In this document: positions 9,453-18,712 of the stretch, piece after piece | Position numbering within the stretch: position 1 is the first letter of the stretch | How the letters are laid out: each line of letters opens with the position of its first letter | Source: Taklimakanibacter deserti | GTDB taxonomy: Bacteria > Pseudomonadota > Alphaproteobacteria > Rhizobiales > Aestuariivirgaceae | Assembly: GCA_003574785.1 (NCBI GenBank) | Contig: QORU01000012.1 | Location: 186,001 to 250,000, forward strand | DNA length: 64,000 bases | Direction: 5' to 3' | Position numbers and translations under genes: made by a program | The notes under the pieces: generated by a model | Told to the model about the DNA's origin: nothing | The model's input: only the letters and a program-made list of their open reading frames with translations | Databases searched by the model: none

Positions 9453-11326
9453 TTATTGGCCGCCGTCTTCTTGGCTTTTTCCTCATCCCACCACCAGAGC
9501 ATCGGGAAGCCGAGGGCATAGGGCGGGTTGGGCTCGGGATAGCCGAAGCGGTTCCAGTAGGGCAGGAATTGCTCGGCCCGGTAGAAATCGGGCACCATGT
9601 AGTAATTCCACAGGAGAACACGGTCGAGCGCCTTGGTGGCGGCGATGAGCTCGTCGCGGTTGGTGGCGAAGATGATGAGATCGATGATCTTGTCGACCAC
9701 CGGATTCTTGATGCCGATCACATTGCGGCTGCCCTTCTGGTCGGCGGCCAGTGTTCCCCAATACTCGCGCTGCTCATTGCCGGGCGACAGGCTCTGCGCG
9801 AAGACGGAGGTGATCACGTCGAAATCGAAGTCACGAATGCGATTTTGATATTGCGCCGAATCGACCGTGCGGATGGTGACGGCGATGCCGAGGCGCTCGA
9901 GGCTCGGCTTGTAGGCGAGGTTCATGTCCTCGAAAGCCGGATCGTCGAGCAGGAATTCCATGGTCATCCGCTCGCCGGTCGCATCATTGGTAAGCGCCCC
10001 GTTCTTGATCGACCACCCCGCTTCCTTGAGAAGCTCCACCGCTTTGCGCAAATTGGCGCGAATATTCTGGGGCGTGCCGTTGACGGGGTTGACGTATTCG
10101 GTCGTGAACACTTCCCCCGGGAGCTGGTCCTTGAACAGGCTGAGGATCTCGAGCTCGCGGCCCTGCGGCAGGCCGGTGGCGGCGAGCTCGGAATTCTGGA
10201 AGTAGCTCTGGGTGCGCTTGTTGTAGTCGCCGAAGGAGAGCACGCGCATGCGGCCTTCGAAGTCATAGGCGAGATTGAAGGCGTGGCGTACCCTGGGATC
10301 GGCGAACTTGGCCCGTCTCGTATTGAAGACGAAGCCCTGCATCTGCTCGGCATCCTTGGTCGTGAAGATCTTCTTGATGACATTGCCCTTCTTCACCGCG
10401 GGAAAATCATACTGGGTTTCCCATTCCTTGGTGCCGGTGCCGAGCCTGACATCGAGCTGGTCGCCCTTGAAGGCTTGGAAAATAATGTTGCGGTCGCGGA
10501 AATAAATGAGCTCGATCTCGTCGAAATTGTCCTGGCCGACATTGACCGGCAGCTTCTCGCCCCAATAGTCCTTGACCCGTTCGAAGATGATCGATTGTCC
10601 GGCCTTGAAGCTCTTGATGCGATAGGGGCCGGAGCCGAGCGGCGGCTCGAGCGTCGTCTCGGCGATATTCCGCTTCTTGCCGGAAGCATTCGTGCCCTCC
10701 CAATAATGTTTTGGGATCACCATGGCCTGTCCCATGATGCCGGGCAGTTCGCGATTGCCTTTGCTGTCGAAGGCGAAAGTGACCTCATTGTCGCCGGTCT
10801 TTTCGACCTTGATGACGTTCCGATAGTAAAATTGGTATTGCGGATTGTTTTCTTTCAGGAATGTGAAGCCGTAGATGACGTCTTCGACCGTGATGGGCTT
10901 ACCGTCCTGCCAGCGCGCCTCGGGGCGCAGGCGAAACGCGACATAGGAATCATCCTCGGGATGATAGGTGCTCTCGGCGATAAGGCCATAGGCCGAGGCC
11001 ACTTCATCGAAGCTCTGAGCGGTCAGGGTCTCGAACACGGTCCCGGCATAAGCGGCGGGGTCGCCCTTGATGATGAAAGGGTTGAAGGTGTCGAAGGATC
11101 CGACAGTGCCGAGCCTCAGTCTGCCGCCTTTCGGGGCGTTCGGATTCACATAGTCGAAATGCTTGAAGTCGGGCGGGTATTTGAGTTCGCCATAGATGTT
11201 ATTACCGTGACTGAACACCCGGTCATCAGCCTTTGCCCGTTCGACGGAGAGCACCTTGATGCAGGAAAGCGATCCGAGCCCCAGGAGAGAGACGGTTTTG
11301 ATGAGGCTGCGGCGGGTAAGGATCAT
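9449..11326 (-). CDS. Peptide ABC transporter substrate-binding protein (YejA type), copy 2
   Basis: A 625-residue family-5 periplasmic binding protein and the first gene of the yej-type operon. Unlike copy 1 it starts with a twin-arginine-like leader, ILTRRSLIKTVSLLGLGSLS, so export may be by Tat rather than Sec. The mature part begins HGNNIYGELKYPPDFKHFD, close to copy 1. The gene order yejA-yejA-yejB-yejE-yejF is otherwise canonical. The operon promoter should lie in 11327-11460. In Sinorhizobium, YejABEF has been linked to handling of host antimicrobial peptides; whether that applies here cannot be read from sequence. Confidence 0.92.
   Translation of the reverse strand: MILTRRSLIKTVSLLGLGSLSCIKVLSVERAKADDRVFSHGNNIYGELKYPPDFKHFDYVNPNAPKGGRLRLGTVGSFDTFNPFIIKGDPAAYAGTVFETLTAQSFDEVASAYGLIAESTYHPEDDSYVAFRLRPEARWQDGKPITVEDVIYGFTFLKENNPQYQFYYRNVIKVEKTGDNEVTFAFDSKGNRELPGIMGQAMVIPKHYWEGTNASGKKRNIAETTLEPPLGSGPYRIKSFKAGQSIIFERVKDYWGEKLPVNVGQDNFDEIELIYFRDRNIIFQAFKGDQLDVRLGTGTKEWETQYDFPAVKKGNVIKKIFTTKDAEQMQGFVFNTRRAKFADPRVRHAFNLAYDFEGRMRVLSFGDYNKRTQSYFQNSELAATGLPQGRELEILSLFKDQLPGEVFTTEYVNPVNGTPQNIRANLRKAVELLKEAGWSIKNGALTNDATGERMTMEFLLDDPAFEDMNLAYKPSLERLGIAVTIRTVDSAQYQNRIRDFDFDVITSVFAQSLSPGNEQREYWGTLAADQKGSRNVIGIKNPVVDKIIDLIIFATNRDELIAATKALDRVLLWNYYMVPDFYRAEQFLPYWNRFGYPEPNPPYALGFPMLWWWDEEKAKKTAANK
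11142..11185. repeat. 44-bp direct repeat, copy B (partner at 9315-9358)
   Basis: Second copy of the near-identical 44-bp block inside the upstream YejA-like gene. Both differences from copy A are A/G changes. Confidence 0.85.
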
Positions 11327-11460
11327 CGCTCAGGGCTCTCCTTTGATTTACTTGACCCAAAGATACGCATTCCAAGCCGGAATGCAAAACATCGGAGCGT
11401 GCGCCGGTCGGTTAAATCTTTGTGAGATTTGCGGTTTTCTGCAGACTCAGACGCAAACGC

Positions 11461-11489
11461 AAAGGACCGGCTTTTGTGCCGGCCCTTTT
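11461..11489 (-). terminator. Candidate rho-independent terminator after the cytochrome c gene
   Basis: An inverted repeat with 11-bp arms (AAAGGACCGGC / GCCGGCCCTTT, one mismatch) and a 6-base loop lies about 25 bp beyond the stop of the cytochrome gene and upstream of the yej-type operon. The T-run is better on the plus strand (CCTTTT) than on the minus strand (CCTTTG), so it could act in both directions. Confidence 0.6.
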
Positions 11490-11513
11490 GAATAAGTCAA
11501 TGGATTCAGCCAA

Positions 11514-12059
11514 TTATGGTGCCGGCAAAGGCTTCGGACTGTCCGACAGGGTGCGCAGATAGGCGAGAAGGTCGGCACGCGCCTGGTCGCGCTTGATCCC
11601 GCCGAAAGTCATCTTGGTCTTGGGCACGAATCCTTTCGGATTGGTGATGAACGTGTTGAGATTCTCAAAAGTCCATTTGTCGCCGGAATGCGATTTCATG
11701 TCGTCGGAATAGGCGAAGCCCTCATGCGAGGCGATCGGGCGGTCGACCACGTCCCACAGATCGGGGCCCGTCTTGTTGGCGCCGCCCTTTTCGAAGACAT
11801 GGCAGGCAAGGCAGGCCTTGGCCTGGGCCTGGCCCTTGGCGGGATCGGCCTTGGCGAGGAGGGTGCCCAGCGATTCCTTGGCCGTTTCGCCACCGCCGGC
11901 GGCCTCGCCGGTGGCCGCCTCGGCGACTTCGATGATAAAACCCGGTTTTTCAGGGGTTTCGGCGTGATAAATGATGTTCTTGAGCTCGCCGAGCCCGAAC
12001 ACCACAAGCGCCGTCCCGAGAAATGCGCCGGCGAATTTATTGAATACGAAACTATCCAT
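11514..12059 (-). CDS. cycM: Membrane-anchored class I cytochrome c (CycM type)
   Basis: A 181-residue electron carrier. The N-terminal hydrophobic stretch at residues 8-25 (KFAGAFLGTALVVFGLGEL) acts as an uncleaved membrane anchor, then an Ala/Glu/Gly-rich linker to about residue 70 tethers the haem domain. The haem site is C83-L-A-C86-H87, and the likely sixth ligand is M150 in PKTKMTFGG. This is the layout of CycM/cytochrome c552 of rhizobia, which feeds electrons to aa3-type oxidase. It is divergent from kdsB-pheA, an arrangement I recall from other Hyphomicrobiales. Confidence 0.9.
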   Translation of the reverse strand: MDSFVFNKFAGAFLGTALVVFGLGELKNIIYHAETPEKPGFIIEVAEAATGEAAGGGETAKESLGTLLAKADPAKGQAQAKACLACHVFEKGGANKTGPDLWDVVDRPIASHEGFAYSDDMKSHSGDKWTFENLNTFITNPKGFVPKTKMTFGGIKRDQARADLLAYLRTLSDSPKPLPAP

Positions 12060-12186
12060 ATTTGGTAGGCCGGATGACCGGTTCCCTCAATTTTCTCTGC
12101 GTGGCCCGCGGAAACTAATTGTTTCTCGAATGGCCCGCAATACGATAAAGGTCGCCTGTCAATTTGCCGCGCCCTCTCTTAACCCC

Positions 12187-12939
12187 ATGATCGAGCACCA
12201 GAATACCATCGTCGTTATCCCCGCCCGGATGGCCTCGACCAGGCTTCCCGGCAAGCCGCTCGCCGACATCCACGGCCTTCCCATGATCGTGCATGTGTGG
12301 AAGCGCGCGGTCGAGGCCAATGTCGGTCAGGTCCTCGTCGCTTGCGCTGAAATGGAGATCGCGCGGGCGATCAAGGCGCATGGCGGCGATGCCATCGTCA
12401 CCGAGCCCGGCCTCGCTTCGGGTTCGGATCGCGTCTGGGCGGCACTTTCCTTGCGCGATCCCGAACGGCGCTTCCGCTTCATCGTTAATCTGCAGGGCGA
12501 CCTCCCGACGGTCGAGCCGCTCGACGTGCAGCGCTGCCTGGGTGGGCTCGTCAATGAGGGCGTCGACATCTCGACCATTGCCGCGCCCATTACCGATGAT
12601 GCCGATGTCGCCAATCCCAATATCGTCAAGGCGATCGCGCCCTTGAGCGATGAGCGCGAGGTCGCTTTCGCGCGCGATTTCCAGCGCCGGCCCGCCGCCG
12701 ATCTCGGGCCCCGTTTCTGGCATCACATCGGCATCTACGCCTTCCGCCGCGAGGCGCTCGAGCGTTTCGTGAAGCTCCCGGTGAGCGAGCGCGAGAGCGA
12801 GCGCCGTCTCGAGCAGATGCGCGCCCTCGACAACGGCATGACGATCGCGGTGGTGCGCGTTGACTCGGTGCCTCTGGGTGTCGATACTCCGGCCGATCTC
12901 GAGGCGGCGCGCCAGATGCTGAAGGCGAGCCGCTTTTGA
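12187..12939 (+). CDS. kdsB: 3-deoxy-manno-octulosonate cytidylyltransferase
   Basis: A 250-residue cytosolic enzyme that activates Kdo with CTP to CMP-Kdo for lipopolysaccharide inner-core synthesis. The nucleotide-binding start VVIPARMASTRLPGKPL is diagnostic, followed by IVNLQGDLPTVEP and a C-terminal GVDTPADLEAAR. The start at ATG 12187 (MIEHQNTIVVIPAR) gives the normal family length; the frame is open upstream but has no matching sequence. The prephenate dehydratase gene follows after 20 bp and is probably co-transcribed. Confidence 0.95.
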   Translation: MIEHQNTIVVIPARMASTRLPGKPLADIHGLPMIVHVWKRAVEANVGQVLVACAEMEIARAIKAHGGDAIVTEPGLASGSDRVWAALSLRDPERRFRFIVNLQGDLPTVEPLDVQRCLGGLVNEGVDISTIAAPITDDADVANPNIVKAIAPLSDEREVAFARDFQRRPAADLGPRFWHHIGIYAFRREALERFVKLPVSERESERRLEQMRALDNGMTIAVVRVDSVPLGVDTPADLEAARQMLKASRF

Positions 12940-12959
12940 TTTGAGGGGACAATTCTAGA

Positions 12960-13829
12960 ATGACAGCGAAAATCGCCTATCAGGGCGAGCCCGGCGCCAA
13001 TTCGCATATTGCCTGCCGCGAAGCCTATCCCGGCCACGAGCCCACGGCCATGGGCACGTTCGAAGACGCCTTTGCCGCGGTCAAGGAGCGCGAGGTCGAT
13101 CTCGCCATGATCCCCATCGACAATTCGGTGGCGGGGCGCGTCGCCGATATCCATCATCTCTTGCCGGCATCGAATCTCTATATCGTCGGCGAGCATTTCC
13201 TGCGCGTTCATCACCAGCTGCTGATGGTGCCCGGTGCATCGCTTCAAGGTCTCAAGACGGTGCATAGCCATATCCATGCCTTGGGCCAGTGCCGCAAGGC
13301 GATCCGCGAGATGAAGCTCAAGCCCGTTGTCGCCGCCGATACGGCGGGTGCTGCACGCGAGCTCGCCGAGGTCAAGGACAAGACGCGGGCGGCGATCGCC
13401 ACGAGGCTCGCGGGCGAAATCTATGGCCTCGATATCCTCAAGGAGAATATCGAGGACGAGGAGCACAACACCACGCGCTTCATCGTGCTCTCGGCCGACC
13501 CGCATGATGCCGAGCCCGAGGACGCGCCGGTCGTCACCAGCTTCGTCTTCCGGGTGCGCAACGTCCCGGCGGCGCTCTACAAGGCGATGGGCGGCTTCGC
13601 CACCAATGGCGTCAATATGACGAAGCTCGAATCCTACCAGCTGGAAGGGCAGTTCGCCGCGACGCAGTTCTATGCCGATGTCGAAGGTCATCCTTCCGAG
13701 CGCAATGTCAGGCTGGCGCTCGAGGAGCTCGAATTCTTCACCTCGCATCTGCGCGTGCTCGGCGTCTACAAGGCGAGCCCCTATCGCGCCGAGATCGCCC
13801 GGCGCATGGCGGGGTTCACGGCCAAGTAA
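12960..13829 (+). CDS. pheA: Prephenate dehydratase
   Basis: A 289-residue monofunctional prephenate dehydratase, converting prephenate to phenylpyruvate in phenylalanine synthesis. The N-terminal catalytic part starts IAYQGEPGANSHIA and contains the catalytic-site block KDKTRAAIATRLAGEIYGL (the TRF-type motif varies here: NTTRFIVL at about residue 178). The C-terminal ACT domain, from about residue 195 (VTSFVFRVRNVPAALYKAMG), contains the ESY element used for phenylalanine feedback. There is no chorismate mutase domain. Its 3' end overlaps the convergent nudC by 14 bp. Confidence 0.95.
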   Translation: MTAKIAYQGEPGANSHIACREAYPGHEPTAMGTFEDAFAAVKEREVDLAMIPIDNSVAGRVADIHHLLPASNLYIVGEHFLRVHHQLLMVPGASLQGLKTVHSHIHALGQCRKAIREMKLKPVVAADTAGAARELAEVKDKTRAAIATRLAGEIYGLDILKENIEDEEHNTTRFIVLSADPHDAEPEDAPVVTSFVFRVRNVPAALYKAMGGFATNGVNMTKLESYQLEGQFAATQFYADVEGHPSERNVRLALEELEFFTSHLRVLGVYKASPYRAEIARRMAGFTAK

Positions 13830-14703
13830 CCGCGGTTTCCAGGATCTTGTGGGCGATGGCCATCGGCGGCGGCACGCCGAGGCCCTGCGGGTGGCGCTCG
13901 TCGAACATCAGGCGGACCTCGGCGCGGCTGAACCAGCGCGCATCTTCGAGCTCGGTCTTGTCGATGACGATGTCCTGGTTGAGCGCTTCGCCGATGAGCC
14001 CGATCATCAGGCTCGAAGGGTAGGGCCAGGGCTGGCTCGCCACATAGGTTATGGGGCCGACGCGAATACCGGATTCCTCCAGCACCTCCCGGCGCGCGGC
14101 TTCCTCGATCGTTTCGCCGGGCTCGATGAAGCCGGCGAGCGCCGAATAGCGGCCGGGGGCCCAGCTGGCCTGGCGGCCGAGCAGGAAATTATCGCCCGAG
14201 CGCACCACGATGATGGCGACGGGATCGGTGCGCGGAAAGTGATCGGCGGTGCAATGGGGGCAGTGGCGGCGATAGCCGCCATCCTTCATCTCGGTCTCAT
14301 GTCCGCAATTGGCGCAGAAACGGTGACGTTGATGCCAGTGCAGCAGCGAGCGCGCCTGGGCGAGGGTCGCCAGATCTTGCGCCGCGAGCTGGCCTTCGAT
14401 GGCAAGGCTTCTGAGGTCCCGCGCGTCCTCCAACGGCAGAGCCGCCTCGCCGGCAAAGATGACGTTGCCCTCAACGTCGAGGCCGAGGAAGACGGCTTCG
14501 GCATCGACCGCTTCCTCGAAATGGAGCTGGTTGGCGATGATGCGGGCCTTGTCGCCATTGAGGCGCAGCAATCGCGCCTTGGGGTCGGCACGCCGCGCCG
14601 CGATCCAATTTGCATCATGACGAAAAGCGGCGGCCCGATCGAGCGAGCCGCCGCTGAAGCCCAGAATGCGGGAAGGTTCTATCGCTCCCGCATCATTCGG
14701 CAT
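13816..14703 (-). CDS. nudC: NAD(+) diphosphatase / NADH pyrophosphatase
   Basis: A Nudix hydrolase of the NudC type, splitting NADH to NMNH and AMP and, in characterised members, decapping NAD-RNA. It has an N-terminal NUDIX-like domain, a zinc ribbon (CANCGH ... CPHC), and the Nudix box GFIEPGETIEEAA followed by REVLEESG, then the NudC tail SQPWPYPSSLMIG. I take ATG 14703 (MPNDAGAIEP); an in-frame GTG at 14712 is possible. Either start overlaps the end of the upstream MerR gene (stop at 14693), implying co-transcription. Confidence 0.93.
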   Translation of the reverse strand: MPNDAGAIEPSRILGFSGGSLDRAAAFRHDANWIAARRADPKARLLRLNGDKARIIANQLHFEEAVDAEAVFLGLDVEGNVIFAGEAALPLEDARDLRSLAIEGQLAAQDLATLAQARSLLHWHQRHRFCANCGHETEMKDGGYRRHCPHCTADHFPRTDPVAIIVVRSGDNFLLGRQASWAPGRYSALAGFIEPGETIEEAARREVLEESGIRVGPITYVASQPWPYPSSLMIGLIGEALNQDIVIDKTELEDARWFSRAEVRLMFDERHPQGLGVPPPMAIAHKILETAVTWP

Positions 14704-15142
14704 TGGCCGCACGCCGAGGCGCGCTTTCTGCCGCTTCGCGTTCCTTCAGCATGCCATCGACGACCGTGATCGTCTTTTCGAGATCGCTGATCGCGTCCTC
14801 GAGCTCGAGCCGCTGCTTGCGCAGGGCCTCGAGGCGTTCACGGAATTTTGTCGACGATACCCTGAGCTGGGTGAGCTGTCCGTCCCGCAGATTGTAGAGA
14901 TCGAGCATTTCCTTGATCTCTTCCAGCGAGAAGCCGACCTTCTTGCCGCGCAGGATAAGCTGCAACCGCGCACGGTCGCGATAGCTGAACAGCCGGGTCC
15001 AGCCGCGCCGATCAGGGTGGAGCAAGCCCTTTTGTTCGTAAAACCGTAACGTTCGGGGCGTTACATCGAATTCTCGGCAAAGTTCCGTTATGGAATAGGT
15101 TCGATCCCGATTCGACCGGTCAGCAACCGTCGATTGAGCCAT
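14693..15142 (-). CDS. MerR-family transcriptional regulator
   Basis: A 149-residue regulator with an N-terminal MerR helix-turn-helix (YSITELCREFDVTPRTLRFY) and wing, and a C-terminal coiled coil of about 60 residues (FRERLEALRKQRLELEDAIS) for dimerisation. There are no metal-binding cysteines in the C-terminus, so it belongs with the LiuR/AdhR-like branch, which responds to organic or redox signals rather than metals. A perfect 7-5-7 dyad sits 48 bp upstream of the start and may be its own operator. The coupling with nudC may be fortuitous. Confidence 0.9.
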   Translation of the reverse strand: MAQSTVADRSNRDRTYSITELCREFDVTPRTLRFYEQKGLLHPDRRGWTRLFSYRDRARLQLILRGKKVGFSLEEIKEMLDLYNLRDGQLTQLRVSSTKFRERLEALRKQRLELEDAISDLEKTITVVDGMLKEREAAESAPRRAANAE

Positions 15143-15189
15143 TTTTGCTCTCCGTTCGTTTTTTATGCCCTCAGGGGCGATTGCCGTCG

Positions 15190-15208
15190 CGTCCTACTAT
15201 ATAGGACG
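15190..15208. promoter_or_regulatory. Perfect 7-5-7 dyad upstream of the MerR gene
   Basis: CGTCCTA and TAGGACG flank CTATA, giving a 19-bp interrupted palindrome. Read toward the MerR gene it contains TATAGT, a good -10 element, which fits the MerR habit of binding within the promoter spacer. No convincing -35 was found. Confidence 0.5.
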
Positions 15209-15414
15209 ATCGCAGCGATTCATAACCCCTAGCCTGCTTAAATTATGGACAGATGGCAAAGCTGCCATTGGGGTATCGCATGGCTAACGGTCAAAAAGGG
15301 CGAAGGAATGGCGGCCCCTTAACGGAATTTTTACCCAAAACGTTAACCTTTAGGGCGAATTAGAGGTCGCCATCCGCATCAGGGTCGCGAGGGGCCTGGA
15401 AGGTTAGAGCGGGT

Positions 15415-18400
15415 ATGAAGCCGGGTATTCCGTGGAGCGTAAAGGGCATCGACAGCGAGGCCCGCGAGGCTGCCAAGCATGCCGCGCGACGCTCAGGCAT
15501 GACCTTGGGCGAATGGCTGAACACGGTCATCCGCGAGCAGGCCGACGAGGTCGAGCCGCCGAAGAAGCCCCGAGCCCCTAATGCCATGCTCGACATCCAG
15601 AGCAAGCTCGATCATCTGTCCGAGCAGCTCACCCGCATGGCAAGGCGCGACCAGGATACGACGGCCGGGCGCCATTACGAGAAGAGCCGTCCTGCCCCGG
15701 AGCAATCGCTCGGCGATATCCTGGCCCGGGTCGAAGCCTCCGAACGCCAGGCGGCGGAGAATTTCGCCCAGTTCGGCGAGCGCATCGAAACGCTCGGCGA
15801 CAAGTTCACCAAGGGCGTCGAGGGCTTTCCCCGCAATCCTGAAGATGTTCCGGGCTACCGCTCGCTCGAGACCGCGGTGCGCAACATCGTCGATCATATC
15901 GAGGTGAGCGAGCGCAAGACGCGCGACACGCTGAAGTCGGTGCAGGATCGCCTGAACGATGTCGCCTATGCGGCGAGCGCGCCTATCGACAGTGATCGGC
16001 TCCTGTCCAATGCGCCGCTCATCGCCCGCATCGAGAGCCGCATCGCCGATCTCGCCGGCCGCATGACCGACAAGGAGGAGGGGATCAAGGAGGATCTCCG
16101 CAAGCTCGTCCAGGGCGAATTCGGCAAGCTCATGACGCGCATCGATTCGGTGAAGCAGGCCTCGGAAGCTTCGGCACAGCGCGCCCAGGCCCAGGCGGTG
16201 CAGCAGGCCCAGAAGGATCTGCGCGATTTCGAAGACCGCATGGAGGACTTCCTCAAGGCAGCGCAAGCGCCGCATGAGCTCGGCCGCCTCAGCGCCGAGG
16301 TGGAGAGCCTTGGCCAGCGGGTCGACGACCTCAAGGCGGAAGCGGCTTCCGAGCATGATTTGCGATCGCTGCGCGTCGTGATCGAGCAGCTTTCGGCGCG
16401 CGTCGCGCAAGGGCCCGACCTGCGTCCGCTCGCCGATCTCGACCGGCGCCTGACCGAGATCACCAAATGGCTCGAGCAGGGCCGCGGCGATCATGTCGGC
16501 AATCAGATCGCCGATCTCGAGCAGCGCGTCTTCGAGCTCGACAATCGGATCGCCCAATCGATGCGCCAGGATCATGCGCCGCAGGCCCGGGCCGGCGTCG
16601 AGCGTGAATTTGCCGGCCTCTCCGACCGTCTCGCCAATACCGAGCAGCAGCTCCAGCACATCGCGACCCTCGAACAATCGATCCATCAGCTCTATCAGAG
16701 CATGGAGCAGAGCCGCGGCTGGGCGCGCGACATGGCCGAGGACGCCGCCAATCGCATGGCGAGCCGCCTCATGCAGGACTGGCCGGCCAAGGGACCGGGC
16801 ATCGGGCCGTCGCCGGAGTTACAGGCGCTCGAAAATGCCCTCGAAACGGTCAGGACCAATTACGAGACAGCCGACCGGCGCAATCAGGAGACCTTGGGCG
16901 CGGTTCATGAGACGCTGGAGCAGATCGTCAACAAGCTGACCGAGCTCGAGCAGCTGCGCGGCGAACCGCAAGCTGTGGCTGAAGTCGAAGCTGAGCTCGC
17001 TGCGGATCCGAAAGTACCACCCGTTCGGGAAGACGAGCAAAGCTGGCCTGATCTGCGCAGCGAGGTCGGCCCTGATCCCTATCGGCCGCTCGATCCGCCC
17101 TCACCGCCGCCGGTTGAGCCGGTAGCGCCGGCGGTCCAGAGCGAGCTCATTGCCGCGGCGCGCCGAGCCGCGCAGGCCGCCGCTCAGCAAGCGCCGGGTC
17201 CCTCGGCCTCGGGCTTCCTCGGCCGCCAGAAGGCCGCTGCCAACCAGGCGCCGAAAGGGCGGTCACGCTTCTCCTTGCGCTTCCGTAAGAGGGAAAAACC
17301 GGTGCAAGCGGCCGGCATCGCGCTGGCCGCAGTCGAAGGCAAACAGGACCTGCGCGGCAAGCGCCGCCGGCTCATCGTGCTTGCCATCGCACTTTTGGCC
17401 GCAGTCTCGGCCTTGGCCTACAACAATTACTTCAAGAAGCCCGCCGACGCGCCGCCGCCGCAAGTGGAGGACAAGCAGCCGTCGCCGGGCAGCTCCAGCA
17501 CGCTCGAGGGCGTGAGCAAGTCGATTGCTTCCTCGCTCGGCACGGTTCTCGCCAAGTCCGATGCCATTTTCGGCAGTGGCAATTACGCAAGCTCGCTTCC
17601 GGGCGGCGGCGTCAGCACCGTGTTCGGCGAGGTCGCGATCAACGACGCCGAGGCGCTGCCTTCGGGCATCGGCTCGGAGAGCTTGCGGCAAGCGGCATTG
17701 GATGGCGATCCCGCGGCGGCTTTCGTCGTGGCTTCGCGCTTCGCCGAAGGCAGGAACGTGCCCCAGGACTACAAGGCCGCGGCGCGCTGGTACGGCGTTG
17801 CGGCCGCGAAGGGCCTGGCGCCGGCGCAATATCGCCTGGGCGCGCTTCTCGAGCGCGGCACCGGCGTTACGGCCGATCCGGACAAGGCGCGCCAATGGTA
17901 TGAGCGTGCGGCAGGGGCCGGCAATGTCCGCGCCATGCATAATGCGGCGGTGCTGCTCGCCAATGGCCAGAAGGTCAAGGTCGACTATGAGAGGGCGGCG
18001 CGCTGGTTCGCGGAAGCGGCGGCCCATAATCTCAAGGACAGCCAGTTCAATATCGCCCTGCTCTATGAGCGCGGCCTCGGCGTCGGCCAGAATCTGGGCG
18101 AGGCCTTGTTCTGGTACAGCCTTGCCGCCCGGCAGAACGATCACGATGCCGCGGCCAAAGCGAAGACGCTGGAAAGCACTTTGCCCCGGGGGGTGACTGC
18201 CGAGGTCAGGTCCAGGCTCGCCCAATGGACGCCCAAGCGCGATAGCGACAAGGCCAATATCGTGGCGATCACCAATCCCGAATGGCAGGACCGCCCCGTC
18301 GCGGCACCGGCGACCGACATGCCCGTGATCGGCGCGGCAACGCTGAGCTTCGACAATGGCAATCCGGTCCAGGAGGCCCAGGCGCTCCTGAGCCGGCTCG

Positions 18401-18543
18401 GCTTCGATGTCGGCGAGACCAACGGGACCATGGGAAGCCGGATGCGGAACTCCATTCGCCTGTTCGAATTGCAATCGGGCATGCGGATCACCGGCGAGGT
18501 GACGCCTGAGCTTCTGGCCAGATTGCGCGCCAAAGCGGGCTGA
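15415..18543 (+). CDS. PodJ-like polarity protein: coiled coil, membrane helix, Sel1 repeats, peptidoglycan-binding domain
   Basis: A 1042-residue bitopic membrane protein. The start MKPGIPWSVKGIDSEAREAA is the usual opening of the alphaproteobacterial PodJ/Sel1 family. Residues about 60-550 are cytoplasmic coiled coil (repeated heptads such as LEQRVFELDNRIAQ). A Pro/Ala-rich linker follows, then a transmembrane helix near 652-670 (RLIVLAIALLAAVSALAY). The periplasmic part has four to five Sel1-like repeats from about 755 to 920 (AARWYGVAAAKGLAPAQYRL) and ends with a PG_binding_1-type domain (VQEAQALLSRLGFDVGETNG). In Caulobacter, PodJ organises the new pole; a similar role here is by homology. 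Confidence 0.88.
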   Translation: MKPGIPWSVKGIDSEAREAAKHAARRSGMTLGEWLNTVIREQADEVEPPKKPRAPNAMLDIQSKLDHLSEQLTRMARRDQDTTAGRHYEKSRPAPEQSLGDILARVEASERQAAENFAQFGERIETLGDKFTKGVEGFPRNPEDVPGYRSLETAVRNIVDHIEVSERKTRDTLKSVQDRLNDVAYAASAPIDSDRLLSNAPLIARIESRIADLAGRMTDKEEGIKEDLRKLVQGEFGKLMTRIDSVKQASEASAQRAQAQAVQQAQKDLRDFEDRMEDFLKAAQAPHELGRLSAEVESLGQRVDDLKAEAASEHDLRSLRVVIEQLSARVAQGPDLRPLADLDRRLTEITKWLEQGRGDHVGNQIADLEQRVFELDNRIAQSMRQDHAPQARAGVEREFAGLSDRLANTEQQLQHIATLEQSIHQLYQSMEQSRGWARDMAEDAANRMASRLMQDWPAKGPGIGPSPELQALENALETVRTNYETADRRNQETLGAVHETLEQIVNKLTELEQLRGEPQAVAEVEAELAADPKVPPVREDEQSWPDLRSEVGPDPYRPLDPPSPPPVEPVAPAVQSELIAAARRAAQAAAQQAPGPSASGFLGRQKAAANQAPKGRSRFSLRFRKREKPVQAAGIALAAVEGKQDLRGKRRRLIVLAIALLAAVSALAYNNYFKKPADAPPPQVEDKQPSPGSSSTLEGVSKSIASSLGTVLAKSDAIFGSGNYASSLPGGGVSTVFGEVAINDAEALPSGIGSESLRQAALDGDPAAAFVVASRFAEGRNVPQDYKAAARWYGVAAAKGLAPAQYRLGALLERGTGVTADPDKARQWYERAAGAGNVRAMHNAAVLLANGQKVKVDYERAARWFAEAAAHNLKDSQFNIALLYERGLGVGQNLGEALFWYSLAARQNDHDAAAKAKTLESTLPRGVTAEVRSRLAQWTPKRDSDKANIVAITNPEWQDRPVAAPATDMPVIGAATLSFDNGNPVQEAQALLSRLGFDVGETNGTMGSRMRNSIRLFELQSGMRITGEVTPELLARLRAKAG

Positions 18544-18551
18544 GGCCCGCC

Positions 18552-18583
18552 TCTCTCACCCTTTCCGCGAACGGGAAGGAGAG
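18552..18583 (+). terminator. Hairpin after the PodJ-like gene
   Basis: A stem CCTTTCC / GGGAAGG (one G-T pair) with a 6-base loop, extended by CTCT / AGAG across a small bulge, starts 9 bp after the stop. It lacks a T-run, so it may be a weak terminator, an RNA-stabilising hairpin or a REP-like element. Confidence 0.45.
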
Positions 18584-18712
18584 TGATATAAGCATGTCTC
18601 CTGCGGATTTTGCGAAAGGGGAACCAGGCTGCGCGCGCACCATGCCATCCCACGACCAGCACTTGCTGTCGGAATCCTTGCTCTGATTCCGTTCCCGCTG
18701 CTGCTGGTCCTG

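Noticed and set aside
9569..11425. 618-codon plus-strand open frame opposite the second YejA-like gene
   Set aside because: Antisense shadow of a conserved binding-protein gene with no domain or ribosome site.
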